Below are positions 1 through 6,210 of a stretch of DNA of 8,712 bases, in pieces. Source of the stretch: Bacteroidales bacterium UBA5621 (lineage in GTDB: Bacteria > Bacteroidota > Bacteroidia > Bacteroidales > VadinHA17); contig DIKJ01000110.1 in NCBI GenBank assembly GCA_002424525.1, forward strand, positions 1 to 8,712. The letters are read 5' to 3'. The position numbers and the translations under genes were made by a program. Below the pieces are notes generated by a model. The model was given only the letters and a program-made list of their open reading frames with translations, ran no database searches and had not been told where the DNA came from. The number at the start of each line of letters is the position of its first letter. Position 1 is the first letter of the stretch.

Positions 1-1
1 A

Positions 2-406
2 GCCAATCCGGACGCTTTCAGGAAGGTCATTGAAAGTTATACCGATATACTTTTTGCCAATGCTGAGGAGGCAAAGGCATATACGGGACTGGAGCCGGAG
101 GAGGCGCTCGATTATTTTTCCGGAGTTGTGAAAACAGCTGTTGTGAAAGTCGGGGCCGAAGGATCATGGCTTAAAAACGGGGAAGAGAAGCTTAAGGTAG
201 CGGCACTTCCTGTCGGATGCCGCGATACGACGGGAGCCGGTGACCTTTATGCTTCAGGATTCCTTTACGGCTATGCCCATGGAGATAACCTGGAAAAATG
301 CGGTGTTATCGGATCACTCCTGGCCGGCAGAGTAATAGAGATTGTCGGGGCCCGTCTGGACGAAAAAATATTTTCAGAAGTGAAAAAACAGCTTGAATTA
401 TTATAA
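2..406 (+). CDS. PfkB-family carbohydrate/nucleoside kinase (adenosine-kinase-like), 3' part only
   Basis: This is the C-terminal part of a ribokinase/PfkB-fold kinase; the frame is open from base 2 and the 5' end lies outside the window, leaving 134 codons. Family enzymes are cytoplasmic and use ATP to phosphorylate a sugar or nucleoside hydroxyl. Visible evidence is the second PfkB signature DTTGAGDLYASGFLYG at fragment residues 75-90, where the GAGD aspartate (residue 81) is the expected catalytic base and the glycines form the anion hole. An NAEE segment at residues 20-23 matches the NxxE motif that helps place magnesium and phosphate. The DTTGAGD-(F/L)-ASGFLYG form and C-terminal helix resemble bacterial adenosine-kinase-like proteins, but the N-terminal substrate lid that would decide specificity is missing. 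It ends 16 bp before the DUF1080 gene, so the two are probably co-transcribed. The family is secure; adenosine as substrate is a guess. Confidence 0.88.
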   Translation, partial: ANPDAFRKVIESYTDILFANAEEAKAYTGLEPEEALDYFSGVVKTAVVKVGAEGSWLKNGEEKLKVAALPVGCRDTTGAGDLYASGFLYGYAHGDNLEKCGVIGSLLAGRVIEIVGARLDEKIFSEVKKQLELL

Positions 407-422
407 ACCTATCTGTATCATT

Positions 423-1118
423 ATGAAAAGAACGATTATTATTGTGTCGGCTCTTATCCTTATCTTCAGTCCTGATGCCGTGGCACAGAGAAAAGGACGG
501 AGCCTTTTCAACGGGAAAGACCTTACAGGCTGGCACGCAGATGTTCCGGCACTGGACAAAGATCCGAGTGCAGTCAATCCGTTTATTGTCCGTAACGGCT
601 TGCTGGTAAGCCTGGGTCGTCCCGGCGGGCACCTGATAACCGACGAGATCTTCAGGAATTACCGGTTTGAAGTTGAATACCGGTTTGCGGCAAAGCCGGG
701 TAACTGCGGCGTGCTGGTCCATGCATCGACACCCCGTATGCTTTACAACATGTTTCCCAAATCAATTGAGGTTCAGATGCAGCATGAAAGCGCCGGCGAT
801 TTCTGGTGCATCGGAGAGGATATCACAACTCCCGATATGGAAGCTCGCCGCGGGCCAAAAGAGAAATGGGGGAGCACAGAAGGGATGAACAGGCAGATAA
901 AGAACCTTACCGATGGGTCTGAGAAGCCTGTGGGTGAATGGAATAATATGGTGATCGAATGTGTTGGCAGGGAAATAAAAGTGTGGGTGAATGGCGACCT
1001 GGTCAATTATGGATACGACTGCACTGCCGACAGGGGACAGTTAGCCCTGCAGGCGGAAGGGTCAGAGGTGGAGTTCAGAAAACTGATCCTTACCCCTATC
1101 AGAAGACTGGCGAAGTAG
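423..1118 (+). CDS. Secreted DUF1080 / 3-keto-disaccharide hydrolase-domain protein
   Basis: A 231-residue protein that is essentially one DUF1080 domain (PF06439, concanavalin-like beta sandwich) behind a signal peptide. Residues 1-22 form a positively charged start, a hydrophobic core (IIIVSALILIF) and a probable signal peptidase I site near AVAQ. Domain landmarks are LFNGKDLTGW at 28-37, RFEVEYRF at 81-88, GNCGVLVH at 93-100, SIEVQMQH at 114-121, GEWNNMVIEC at 171-180, VWVNGDLVN at 187-195 and GQLALQAEG at 205-213. Characterised members cleave glycosides oxidised at C3 of the sugar; others are unassigned. I chose the ATG at 423 because a signal peptide starts directly there; a TTG at 393 would overlap the upstream kinase and add ten non-signal residues. 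There is no clear ribosome binding site. No lipobox cysteine is present, so it is probably soluble in the periplasm or outside the cell. Substrate unknown. Confidence 0.88.
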   Translation: MKRTIIIVSALILIFSPDAVAQRKGRSLFNGKDLTGWHADVPALDKDPSAVNPFIVRNGLLVSLGRPGGHLITDEIFRNYRFEVEYRFAAKPGNCGVLVHASTPRMLYNMFPKSIEVQMQHESAGDFWCIGEDITTPDMEARRGPKEKWGSTEGMNRQIKNLTDGSEKPVGEWNNMVIECVGREIKVWVNGDLVNYGYDCTADRGQLALQAEGSEVEFRKLILTPIRRLAK

Positions 1119-1167
1119 AACGAAAAGCGAAAGTTATCCGTAAAGTATCCTGCCGGATCAGTACTTT
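1119..1167. terminator. Weak hairpin at the convergent gene junction
   Basis: Only 39 bp separate the stops of the convergent DUF1080 and oxidoreductase genes. An imperfect hairpin spans 1142-1167: AAAGTATCC at 1142-1150, loop TGCC, GGA at 1155-1157, a four-base bulge, then TACTTT at 1162-1167. It overlaps the 3' end of the oxidoreductase gene and lacks a clean T-run on either strand. A two-way terminator is plausible from position but poorly supported by sequence. Confidence 0.2.
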
Positions 1168-2465
1168 GGTAGTTTGTATCCGTTATTGTAAACAGGGGTA
1201 ATAAGCTTATTTGCCGCTGAAGAGGTGAAGGTCTGCCTGCTCTCGTCCCAGTATACCCGTTCGCCTGTCCGGTAGGCAATGTTTCCCATCTGTGCCACAA
1301 GAGCCACGCCTCTCCCCACTTCGATGCCTGCATTCAGCTTCTGCGGTGTATTGTTTTTGATACAATCGAGGAAATTCCTGACATGAAGGTCAAGTCCTGA
1401 GCCCACATTCTTCTGAACAGGCAATGCTTCGATCTTCTCCTTTTCAGGAACCACTTCCCATCCGTTACGGTCGAGCACGAGTGTGCCGTTTTCGCCTATG
1501 TAGGACATGCCGTGAGGCCTTCTCCAGTTGCCAAGACCAATACCGATGGTATGTTCCCATGTCATCGTAAAGTCATTGAAATCGTAAACTGCCGTCATGG
1601 TATCAGGGGTTACCATATCGTCGTCGGGGAAGGCATATTTTCCGCCTATTGCCATTACCGATGATGGAACTGATTTCCCCATGCCATAGAGGATATAATC
1701 GATAAGGTGTACACCCCAGTCGGTCATGAGTCCTCCTGCGTATTCCCAGTACCAGCGCCAGGTGAAATGGAAACGGTTAATGTTGAATGCCCGTTTCGGC
1801 GCAGGACCGAGCCACATATCATAATCAACACCTTCAGGTACCGGTGCGTTGGGCACCTTCGGCACTGCACCCTTCCAGTCGACGTAGGACCAGGATTTGC
1901 ATGTGCGTATACGGCCAAGCTTACCCGATCTGAGATAGTTGACAGCATCCACAAAATGGGGCTGGCTCCGTTGCCACTGACCAACCTGAACCATCTTTCC
2001 ATGCTTCTGGGTCGCTTTCTGCATGATGTTTATCTCGGCAATAGAATTTCCGACAGGTTTTTCCACGTAAACATGCTTGCCGGCTTCGAGAGAGTGAACA
2101 AACTGAAGGCAGTGCCAGTGATCAGGCGTGCCTATTATAACAACATCAATATCCTTGCTCTCGAGCATTTTCAGGTAATCGACATATAATTTCGGGCGTG
2201 GAAGGCCAAGTTTTACCAGATCGTCGGTCCGTCTGTTCAGAACGTTCCTGTCGATATCGCATAAAGCAACACACTCCACTTCGGGATTTTTGACGAATGA
2301 AGCCAGGTTGCTGTAGCCCATGCTGTTTCCTCCGATCAGGGCCACCCTTATCTTATCGGCCGGAGAGATCCTGGTTCGGGCTGCTGATAATTTATCAAGC
2401 GGTAATACAGCTCCTGCCGCAAGCACGGATGCCGTTTTTATGAAATTTCTGCGTGTCGGGTTCAT
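1158..2465 (-). CDS. Tat-exported Gfo/Idh/MocA-family oxidoreductase
   Basis: A 435-residue NAD(P)-dependent sugar oxidoreductase of the Gfo/Idh/MocA family with an N-terminal twin-arginine signal. The signal is TRRNFIK at 4-10, followed by a mild hydrophobic stretch (TASVLAAGAVLPL) and an alanine-rich end near residue 29. The Rossmann domain starts at RVALIGGNSMG (40-50), has the acidic strand end CDID at 69-72, GTPDHWH at 112-118 and the family EKP motif at 135-137, whose lysine is the usual catalytic residue. The C-terminal alpha/beta domain includes DWGVHLID at 249-256, with the histidine expected near the active site. The ATG at 2465 is chosen because the Tat motif follows at once; a TTG at 2525 would add 20 residues in front of it. 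Relatives oxidise, reduce or epimerise sugars and glycosides, some at C3. The convergent DUF1080 gene suggests 3-keto-glycoside chemistry, but the substrate is inferred. Confidence 0.9.
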   Translation of the reverse strand: MNPTRRNFIKTASVLAAGAVLPLDKLSAARTRISPADKIRVALIGGNSMGYSNLASFVKNPEVECVALCDIDRNVLNRRTDDLVKLGLPRPKLYVDYLKMLESKDIDVVIIGTPDHWHCLQFVHSLEAGKHVYVEKPVGNSIAEINIMQKATQKHGKMVQVGQWQRSQPHFVDAVNYLRSGKLGRIRTCKSWSYVDWKGAVPKVPNAPVPEGVDYDMWLGPAPKRAFNINRFHFTWRWYWEYAGGLMTDWGVHLIDYILYGMGKSVPSSVMAIGGKYAFPDDDMVTPDTMTAVYDFNDFTMTWEHTIGIGLGNWRRPHGMSYIGENGTLVLDRNGWEVVPEKEKIEALPVQKNVGSGLDLHVRNFLDCIKNNTPQKLNAGIEVGRGVALVAQMGNIAYRTGERVYWDESRQTFTSSAANKLITPVYNNGYKLPKY

Positions 2466-2540
2466 AACTAAGGATTTTAAAGGAACTGCAAGGTAATGTA
2501 TTATTGATAAAAGATCAACCATCAATTATTAAAAAACATT

Positions 2541-2583
2541 AAAAACCCCACGCCGCTACGCGGCTCCCCCCTGAACAGGGGGG
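2541..2583 (-). terminator. Double hairpin with T-run, possible M16 terminator and dispersed palindromic repeat
   Basis: Two adjacent perfect hairpins lie in the gap downstream of the M16 gene. One is CCCCCC (2566-2571), loop TGAACA, GGGGGG (2578-2583). The other is GCCGC (2552-2556), loop TAC, GCGGC (2560-2564). Read on the minus strand, these follow the M16 stop and lead into GTGGGG and then TTTTT (2545-2541), with another T-run at 2536-2531, which is terminator-like. The C6-TGAACA-G6 palindrome next to a GC-rich mini-hairpin looks to me like a repeat scattered through intergenic regions in this phylum; that is recollection of a pattern, not a search result. It is also upstream of the oxidoreductase gene and so could affect that leader. 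Confidence 0.5.
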
Positions 2584-2590
2584 ATAAATA

Positions 2591-2627
2591 CCCAAAAACC
2601 ATGACAATCTCCCTTAAAGGTTTTGGG
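2591..2627. repeat. Third inverted repeat beside the M16 stop codon
   Basis: CCCAAAAACC at 2591-2600 pairs with GGTTTTGGG at 2619-2627, giving nine base pairs with a single bulged A around an 18-base loop. The right arm runs into a six-G tract (2625-2630) that touches the M16 stop codon. That G-tract makes a third potential partner for the C6/G6 arms of the neighbouring hairpin, so alternative folds are possible in the M16 3' end. Confidence 0.4.
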
Positions 2628-2630
2628 GGG

Positions 2631-5447
2631 TTATTCCACCGGTTTGAATATCAGATCTGCCACGTCGGCTTTTTTGAACATTTTCTTCGATATCTTTTTA
2701 ATATCCTTAACGGTGTATGATTTAAGAATATTCTCGTAATTGGCAGGATCGTCGCTGTTGATCCCGTAACTGTAGTACCTCGTCAGGGTACTCATCCAGT
2801 AGGCATTATGTTTCTTGTTCTCCTCCCGATTCTTAAGAATATTGGTTACGGTTTTTTCAAGATTGACCTGATCGGGGCCTTTCCTGACCATTTTATCAAT
2901 CTCGCGGTAGATGATTGCCTTAAGCTCACCGGCCCTTGCAGGATCGCAATCGAAGGTGATTATTCCCTCACCGAGCTCTATGGGTCTTTTCTGTGCTGAA
3001 AGGGAAATGCCGACACCATAGGTTCCTCCCTCATCCTCCCGCACTTTCTCGGTATAGACTATATCGAGGATCCCCTTGATCACTTCGAGCCCCAGATAAT
3101 TGTAGGGATTATATTTAAGATCCCGGGCAAAGGCAATAAAAACCGTCGATTTGGGGATTGTTAGGGGGAAGCTTATTTCGCGGGTAATGCGTCCTTTGGG
3201 CTGGACAATTTTCCTGTCGGTCCATGTCTCGGAGCGTCCCCTGGCCGGGAGGGCCCCGAGATATTTTTTTACCATGGGGATCACCTCTTCCTGTTCAATA
3301 TTTCCGACAATGAAAAAGGTGAATTCGTCGGCGCCGTCGAACCTGTCGGTATAAATATTGCGGATATCATCAAGAGAGATATTCTCGATGCCCTCCCTGT
3401 TCAATATCGCTGTTCTGGGGTGGTACCCTGTGATGATGAGGGAAGCGCTGTCGCTTTTCATCTTGTTCGGGTCCTTCTCCATATTGGCTATCAGTGCGGC
3501 ATATCTTGCGATTATGGCATTATGTGCCTCCTCATCGAACCTCGGGTTGGCCATGCGCAGATAGAGAAGCTGCATCATTGTTTCAAAATCCTTTGGTGTT
3601 GATGAGCCGCTGACTGTCTCGGTTGTCTCGCCGAGGGCAAGGCCGACAGTGGCTTTTTTCCCGGCAAGCATCTTCTGGAGGGTTATGTTATCATAGTTGC
3701 CGGTGCCGTACATGGTAATCAGCTGAGGCAGAAGGTTTGCCGGAAGGACAAGATCATCGTCCAGCTTCGATATCCCGCCGAAGCTGAAAGCTGATAGCAT
3801 AACATTGTCTTTTTCATAGTCGGCTTTCCTGTAGACCACCTTTACGTTGTTAGCAAGGGTCCATTCCACTGCATCGAACAGTGGAAGGGGCACCGTTCTG
3901 ATTATCTCAGAGCCGGGAAGATCGTCTTTTATAAGGGAATCCTCAAGATCGTCATCTTCATAAGGTTCAAGCTGAGCGCTTTTCACTGCGCCCAGGATAT
4001 CGTGAGACTCCTGTTCAGAAAGGTGGATGATATCTTCTCCTTCGAGTCCCTGTACAATAATGGTCCGGTTCTCGTCGATCATCAGTTCCCTGAATCTTTC
4101 AGATACCTCACCGGCAGTTATTCCCTCAACGACCTGTTTCAGGAATCCGAAGTCGAAATCGATGGATGTAAGCGGCTCACCAGTAAGGAAATAGTCCTGT
4201 ATGCCCTGAATATATGTGTCGTTATCGATCTTGTCCTTTTGTTTGTAATAATTCTCGTATGATGCAAGCATCGATGCCTTGGCACGTGACAGCTCCCCGT
4301 CGAAGAATCCGAATCTCCTGGCTCTTTCGGCTTCGGTATATATTGCCTTAAGGGCAAGGGCCTGCTCGTTTCTGCGGGCATTGGCATAGATAGTGAAGGC
4401 ATCGTAACCTCTTGCGTAGTAACTGCCGAACGAAACGGAGCCTGCTATAAAGGGCGGATCGCCTTTCTGAAGAAGCTCGCTGATCCTGGTGCTCATCATC
4501 GAATTCATCAGTGAGATGACATGGTTGTCGCGGATATAACCAAGGTTTTTATTTCCGGGCGGCACGGCCTTGTGGAGGGCAACAACCGTAACAGAGGTTT
4601 GCGGGGCCTCTTTATCCGTTGCCAGAACATAATAGGTCTCCTCGTGAAACGGGACTTCTTCGAACTCTCTGGGTAGAGGATTTCTGATCGCCGGTATCTT
4701 TGAGAACAGTGTTTTTATTTTGGTCTCGATCTCGTCAACATTAATATCACCCACAACCGCGATAGCCTGGAGGTCGGTCCGGTACCAGTCGTGATAAAAG
4801 CTTCTGAGCGCATCGTATGAGAAGCTCCTTATCACTTCCAGGTCGCCGATAATATCCCTGTTGGCATATCTCGAACCTTTGAGCACTACGGGGATCACTT
4901 CAAAGATCATGCGCCGCTGGGCATTCTTGCTTGTCCGCCACTCCTCGGCTATCACCCCCCGTTCCAGATTGATCTCCTTTTCCGATAGAGTAATGAAGTC
5001 GGACCAGTCGTGCAGGATAAGCAGGCATGTATCGATAAGACCGGGAACCTCAACCGGCACATCGGAGAGGTTATAAACTGTTTCGTCAAAGCCGGTATAG
5101 GCGTTTATGTTGTAGCCGAAAGCCACGCCATGTTTTTCGAGCCTGTCTATTATACCCTTGCCCGGAAAGTTTTTGGTTCCATTGAAGGCCATATGCTCCA
5201 GGAAGTGAGCCAGACCGTCCTGATCGTCGTTCTCGAGAATGGCTCCCACATTCTGGATAATATAGAAGCTTGCCCTTTTTTCAGGCTCTTTGTTATGCCT
5301 GATGAAGTATGTGAGGCCGTTTTCAAGCTTACCGATCCTTATTTCAGGATCGATGGGCGCCTGGGAGTCAAGGGCGGGCTGGGCGATAGCTGTTCCTGCT
5401 GAAATCAATGCAAGAATGAGCACTAAACGGGTTCTGAGTGAATTCAT
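2631..5447 (-). CDS. Periplasmic M16 zinc metallopeptidase, two-repeat (PqqL/pitrilysin-like)
   Basis: A 938-residue M16 (inverzincin) peptidase carrying both family halves on one chain. Residues 1-22 form a signal peptide (LVLILALISAGTAIA, cleavage before Q23), with no lipobox, so it should be soluble in the periplasm. The inverted zinc motif HFLEH is at 81-85: H81 and H85 are zinc ligands and E84 is the general base. The third ligand is E162 in LERGVIAEE, 77 residues beyond H85 as expected for the family. The second half starts at about residue 520 and has no HxxEH, so it is the usual inactive half; it keeps the R803...Y810 pair (REDEGGTY) that contacts substrate. An acidic linker is at 496-510 (YEDDDLEDS). 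Length matches E. coli PqqL and pitrilysin-type enzymes. Members degrade peptides enclosed in the two-half chamber; the substrate here is unknown. It stands alone between hairpins, so it is probably its own transcript. Confidence 0.94.
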   Translation of the reverse strand: MNSLRTRLVLILALISAGTAIAQPALDSQAPIDPEIRIGKLENGLTYFIRHNKEPEKRASFYIIQNVGAILENDDQDGLAHFLEHMAFNGTKNFPGKGIIDRLEKHGVAFGYNINAYTGFDETVYNLSDVPVEVPGLIDTCLLILHDWSDFITLSEKEINLERGVIAEEWRTSKNAQRRMIFEVIPVVLKGSRYANRDIIGDLEVIRSFSYDALRSFYHDWYRTDLQAIAVVGDINVDEIETKIKTLFSKIPAIRNPLPREFEEVPFHEETYYVLATDKEAPQTSVTVVALHKAVPPGNKNLGYIRDNHVISLMNSMMSTRISELLQKGDPPFIAGSVSFGSYYARGYDAFTIYANARRNEQALALKAIYTEAERARRFGFFDGELSRAKASMLASYENYYKQKDKIDNDTYIQGIQDYFLTGEPLTSIDFDFGFLKQVVEGITAGEVSERFRELMIDENRTIIVQGLEGEDIIHLSEQESHDILGAVKSAQLEPYEDDDLEDSLIKDDLPGSEIIRTVPLPLFDAVEWTLANNVKVVYRKADYEKDNVMLSAFSFGGISKLDDDLVLPANLLPQLITMYGTGNYDNITLQKMLAGKKATVGLALGETTETVSGSSTPKDFETMMQLLYLRMANPRFDEEAHNAIIARYAALIANMEKDPNKMKSDSASLIITGYHPRTAILNREGIENISLDDIRNIYTDRFDGADEFTFFIVGNIEQEEVIPMVKKYLGALPARGRSETWTDRKIVQPKGRITREISFPLTIPKSTVFIAFARDLKYNPYNYLGLEVIKGILDIVYTEKVREDEGGTYGVGISLSAQKRPIELGEGIITFDCDPARAGELKAIIYREIDKMVRKGPDQVNLEKTVTNILKNREENKKHNAYWMSTLTRYYSYGINSDDPANYENILKSYTVKDIKKISKKMFKKADVADLIFKPVE

Positions 5448-5501
5448 TGCTGGGGTGTGTTAAAAAAACTATTTCAAAATGCAGACCGGGTAATATATAA
5501 A

Positions 5502-5534
5502 AAGTAAAACGCAGGAACAGGGGCAGGGTCCTGC
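5502..5534 (-). terminator. Probable intrinsic terminator after the deoxynucleoside kinase gene
   Basis: Directly after the kinase stop codon, read on the minus strand, GCAGGA (5534-5529) pairs with TCCTGC (5516-5511) across a 12-base loop, followed by GTTTTACTTTTT. A shorter alternative, GCAG-GACC-CTGC, uses the first arm and part of the loop. Position, stem and T-rich tail suit an intrinsic terminator. The rest of this 87-bp gap (5448-5510) is AT-rich and should hold the M16 promoter, but I find no good match to the phylum consensus. Confidence 0.5.
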
Positions 5535-6149
5535 TTAAAAAAGGCCATGCAGTTCAGCGTTGATCTTATCGATCACTTCGCTGAGATGATCGCTGTTGTT
5601 GGGGAAATTATAGTGGTCGGCCTCGACGATAAGAAGCTTGCCGAGGTCGTAGGTCTCTATCCAGGCCTCATATCTTTCATTCAGCCTTTTCAGGTAATCG
5701 ATGCGTATGGAGCTTTCATATTCCCGTCCCCGTTTCTGTATCTGGTTCACAAGGGTAGGCACCGACGCGCGAAGGTAGAGCAAAAGGTCGGGGGGCTTGA
5801 TCAGAGAGGTCATCATCCTGAACAGCGTGGTGTAGTTGTTGAAGTCGCGTGTTGACATCAGTCCCATGGAATGGAGGTTGGGAGCAAAGATATAGGCGTC
5901 CTCATAGATGGTACGGTCCTGTACAATTGTTTTGTCCTGTTTTCTGATATTGAGTATCTGTGTGAAGCGGGTATTAAGAAAATAAATCTGCAAATTGAAC
6001 GACCAGCGCTGCATATCCTCATAAAAATCGTTCAGATAAGGATTATCATCGACATCTTCATAATGAGGCGTCCAGCCGTAATGTTTGGCAAGCAGCCCTG
6101 CCAGGGTCGTTTTGCCCGACCCTATATTTCCTGCGATTGCAATGTGCAT
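5535..6149 (-). CDS. Deoxynucleoside kinase (dCK/dGK family)
   Basis: A 204-residue cytoplasmic kinase of the deoxynucleoside kinase family, which uses ATP to phosphorylate the 5' hydroxyl of deoxynucleosides in DNA-precursor salvage. The P-loop GNIGSGKTT is at 7-15. E31 (HYEDVDDNPYL) is the expected base that activates the 5' hydroxyl. W49 and Q54, in the segment RWSFNLQIYFL (48-58), line the nucleoside pocket. The DRS-like motif appears as QDRTIYEDAYIF at 77-88, with R79 as the catalytic arginine. The lid is the arginine-rich KRGREYE at 139-145, followed by the typical YLKRLNERYEAW at 152-163. Length agrees with bacterial deoxyadenosine/deoxyguanosine kinases. Sequence alone does not fix purine or pyrimidine preference. 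The ATG at 6149 places the P-loop at the normal distance. It has a candidate promoter in the upstream gap and a terminator after its stop, so it may be monocistronic. Confidence 0.92.
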   Translation of the reverse strand: MHIAIAGNIGSGKTTLAGLLAKHYGWTPHYEDVDDNPYLNDFYEDMQRWSFNLQIYFLNTRFTQILNIRKQDKTIVQDRTIYEDAYIFAPNLHSMGLMSTRDFNNYTTLFRMMTSLIKPPDLLLYLRASVPTLVNQIQKRGREYESSIRIDYLKRLNERYEAWIETYDLGKLLIVEADHYNFPNNSDHLSEVIDKINAELHGLF

Positions 6150-6180
6150 GGATGTTTGTTTTTCTTGGGTTAAAATTACT

Positions 6181-6210
6181 AAAAATTAGGAAAGTTTCGT
6201 AATAAAGCAA
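6181..6210 (-). promoter_or_regulatory. Candidate Bacteroidota-type promoter for the deoxynucleoside kinase
   Basis: On the minus strand TTG (6210-6208) is followed after exactly 19 bases by TAATTTTT (6188-6181). This fits the TTG-N17-23-TAnnTTTG pattern of the phylum with only the last base differing. Transcription would begin about 25 bases before the ATG at 6149. The whole 61-bp gap is AT-rich, so a chance match is possible. Confidence 0.35.

Noticed and set aside
306..722. Minus-strand open frame of 138 codons across the kinase-DUF1080 junction
   Set aside because: It lies opposite two well-supported genes, has no recognisable motif and cuts across their boundary.
1007..1333. Minus-strand frame of 108 codons over the convergent junction
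   Set aside because: It overlaps the 3' ends of both real genes in a different frame and shows no motif.
1707..2189. Plus-strand open frame of 160 codons inside the oxidoreductase gene
   Set aside because: It is entirely antisense to a conserved coding region and its translation shows no domain; it is a by-product of codon use.
2466..2515. Promoter for the oxidoreductase (TTG-N19-TTACCTTG on the minus strand)
   Set aside because: The spacing is right but the -7 element misses two of the six fixed positions, too weak to list as a feature.
2466..2525. A longer start (TTG at 2525) for the oxidoreductase
   Set aside because: It would put 20 residues ahead of the twin-arginine motif, which is normally at the very N-terminus.
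2541..2630. CRISPR-like or riboswitch interpretation of the hairpin cluster
   Set aside because: There are no regularly spaced repeat units and no conserved ligand-binding core that I recognise; palindromic repeat or terminator explains it better.
5010..5402. Plus-strand open frame of 130 codons opposite the M16 N-terminal half
   Set aside because: It mirrors the catalytic domain, which is conserved on the other strand, and has no start context or family features.
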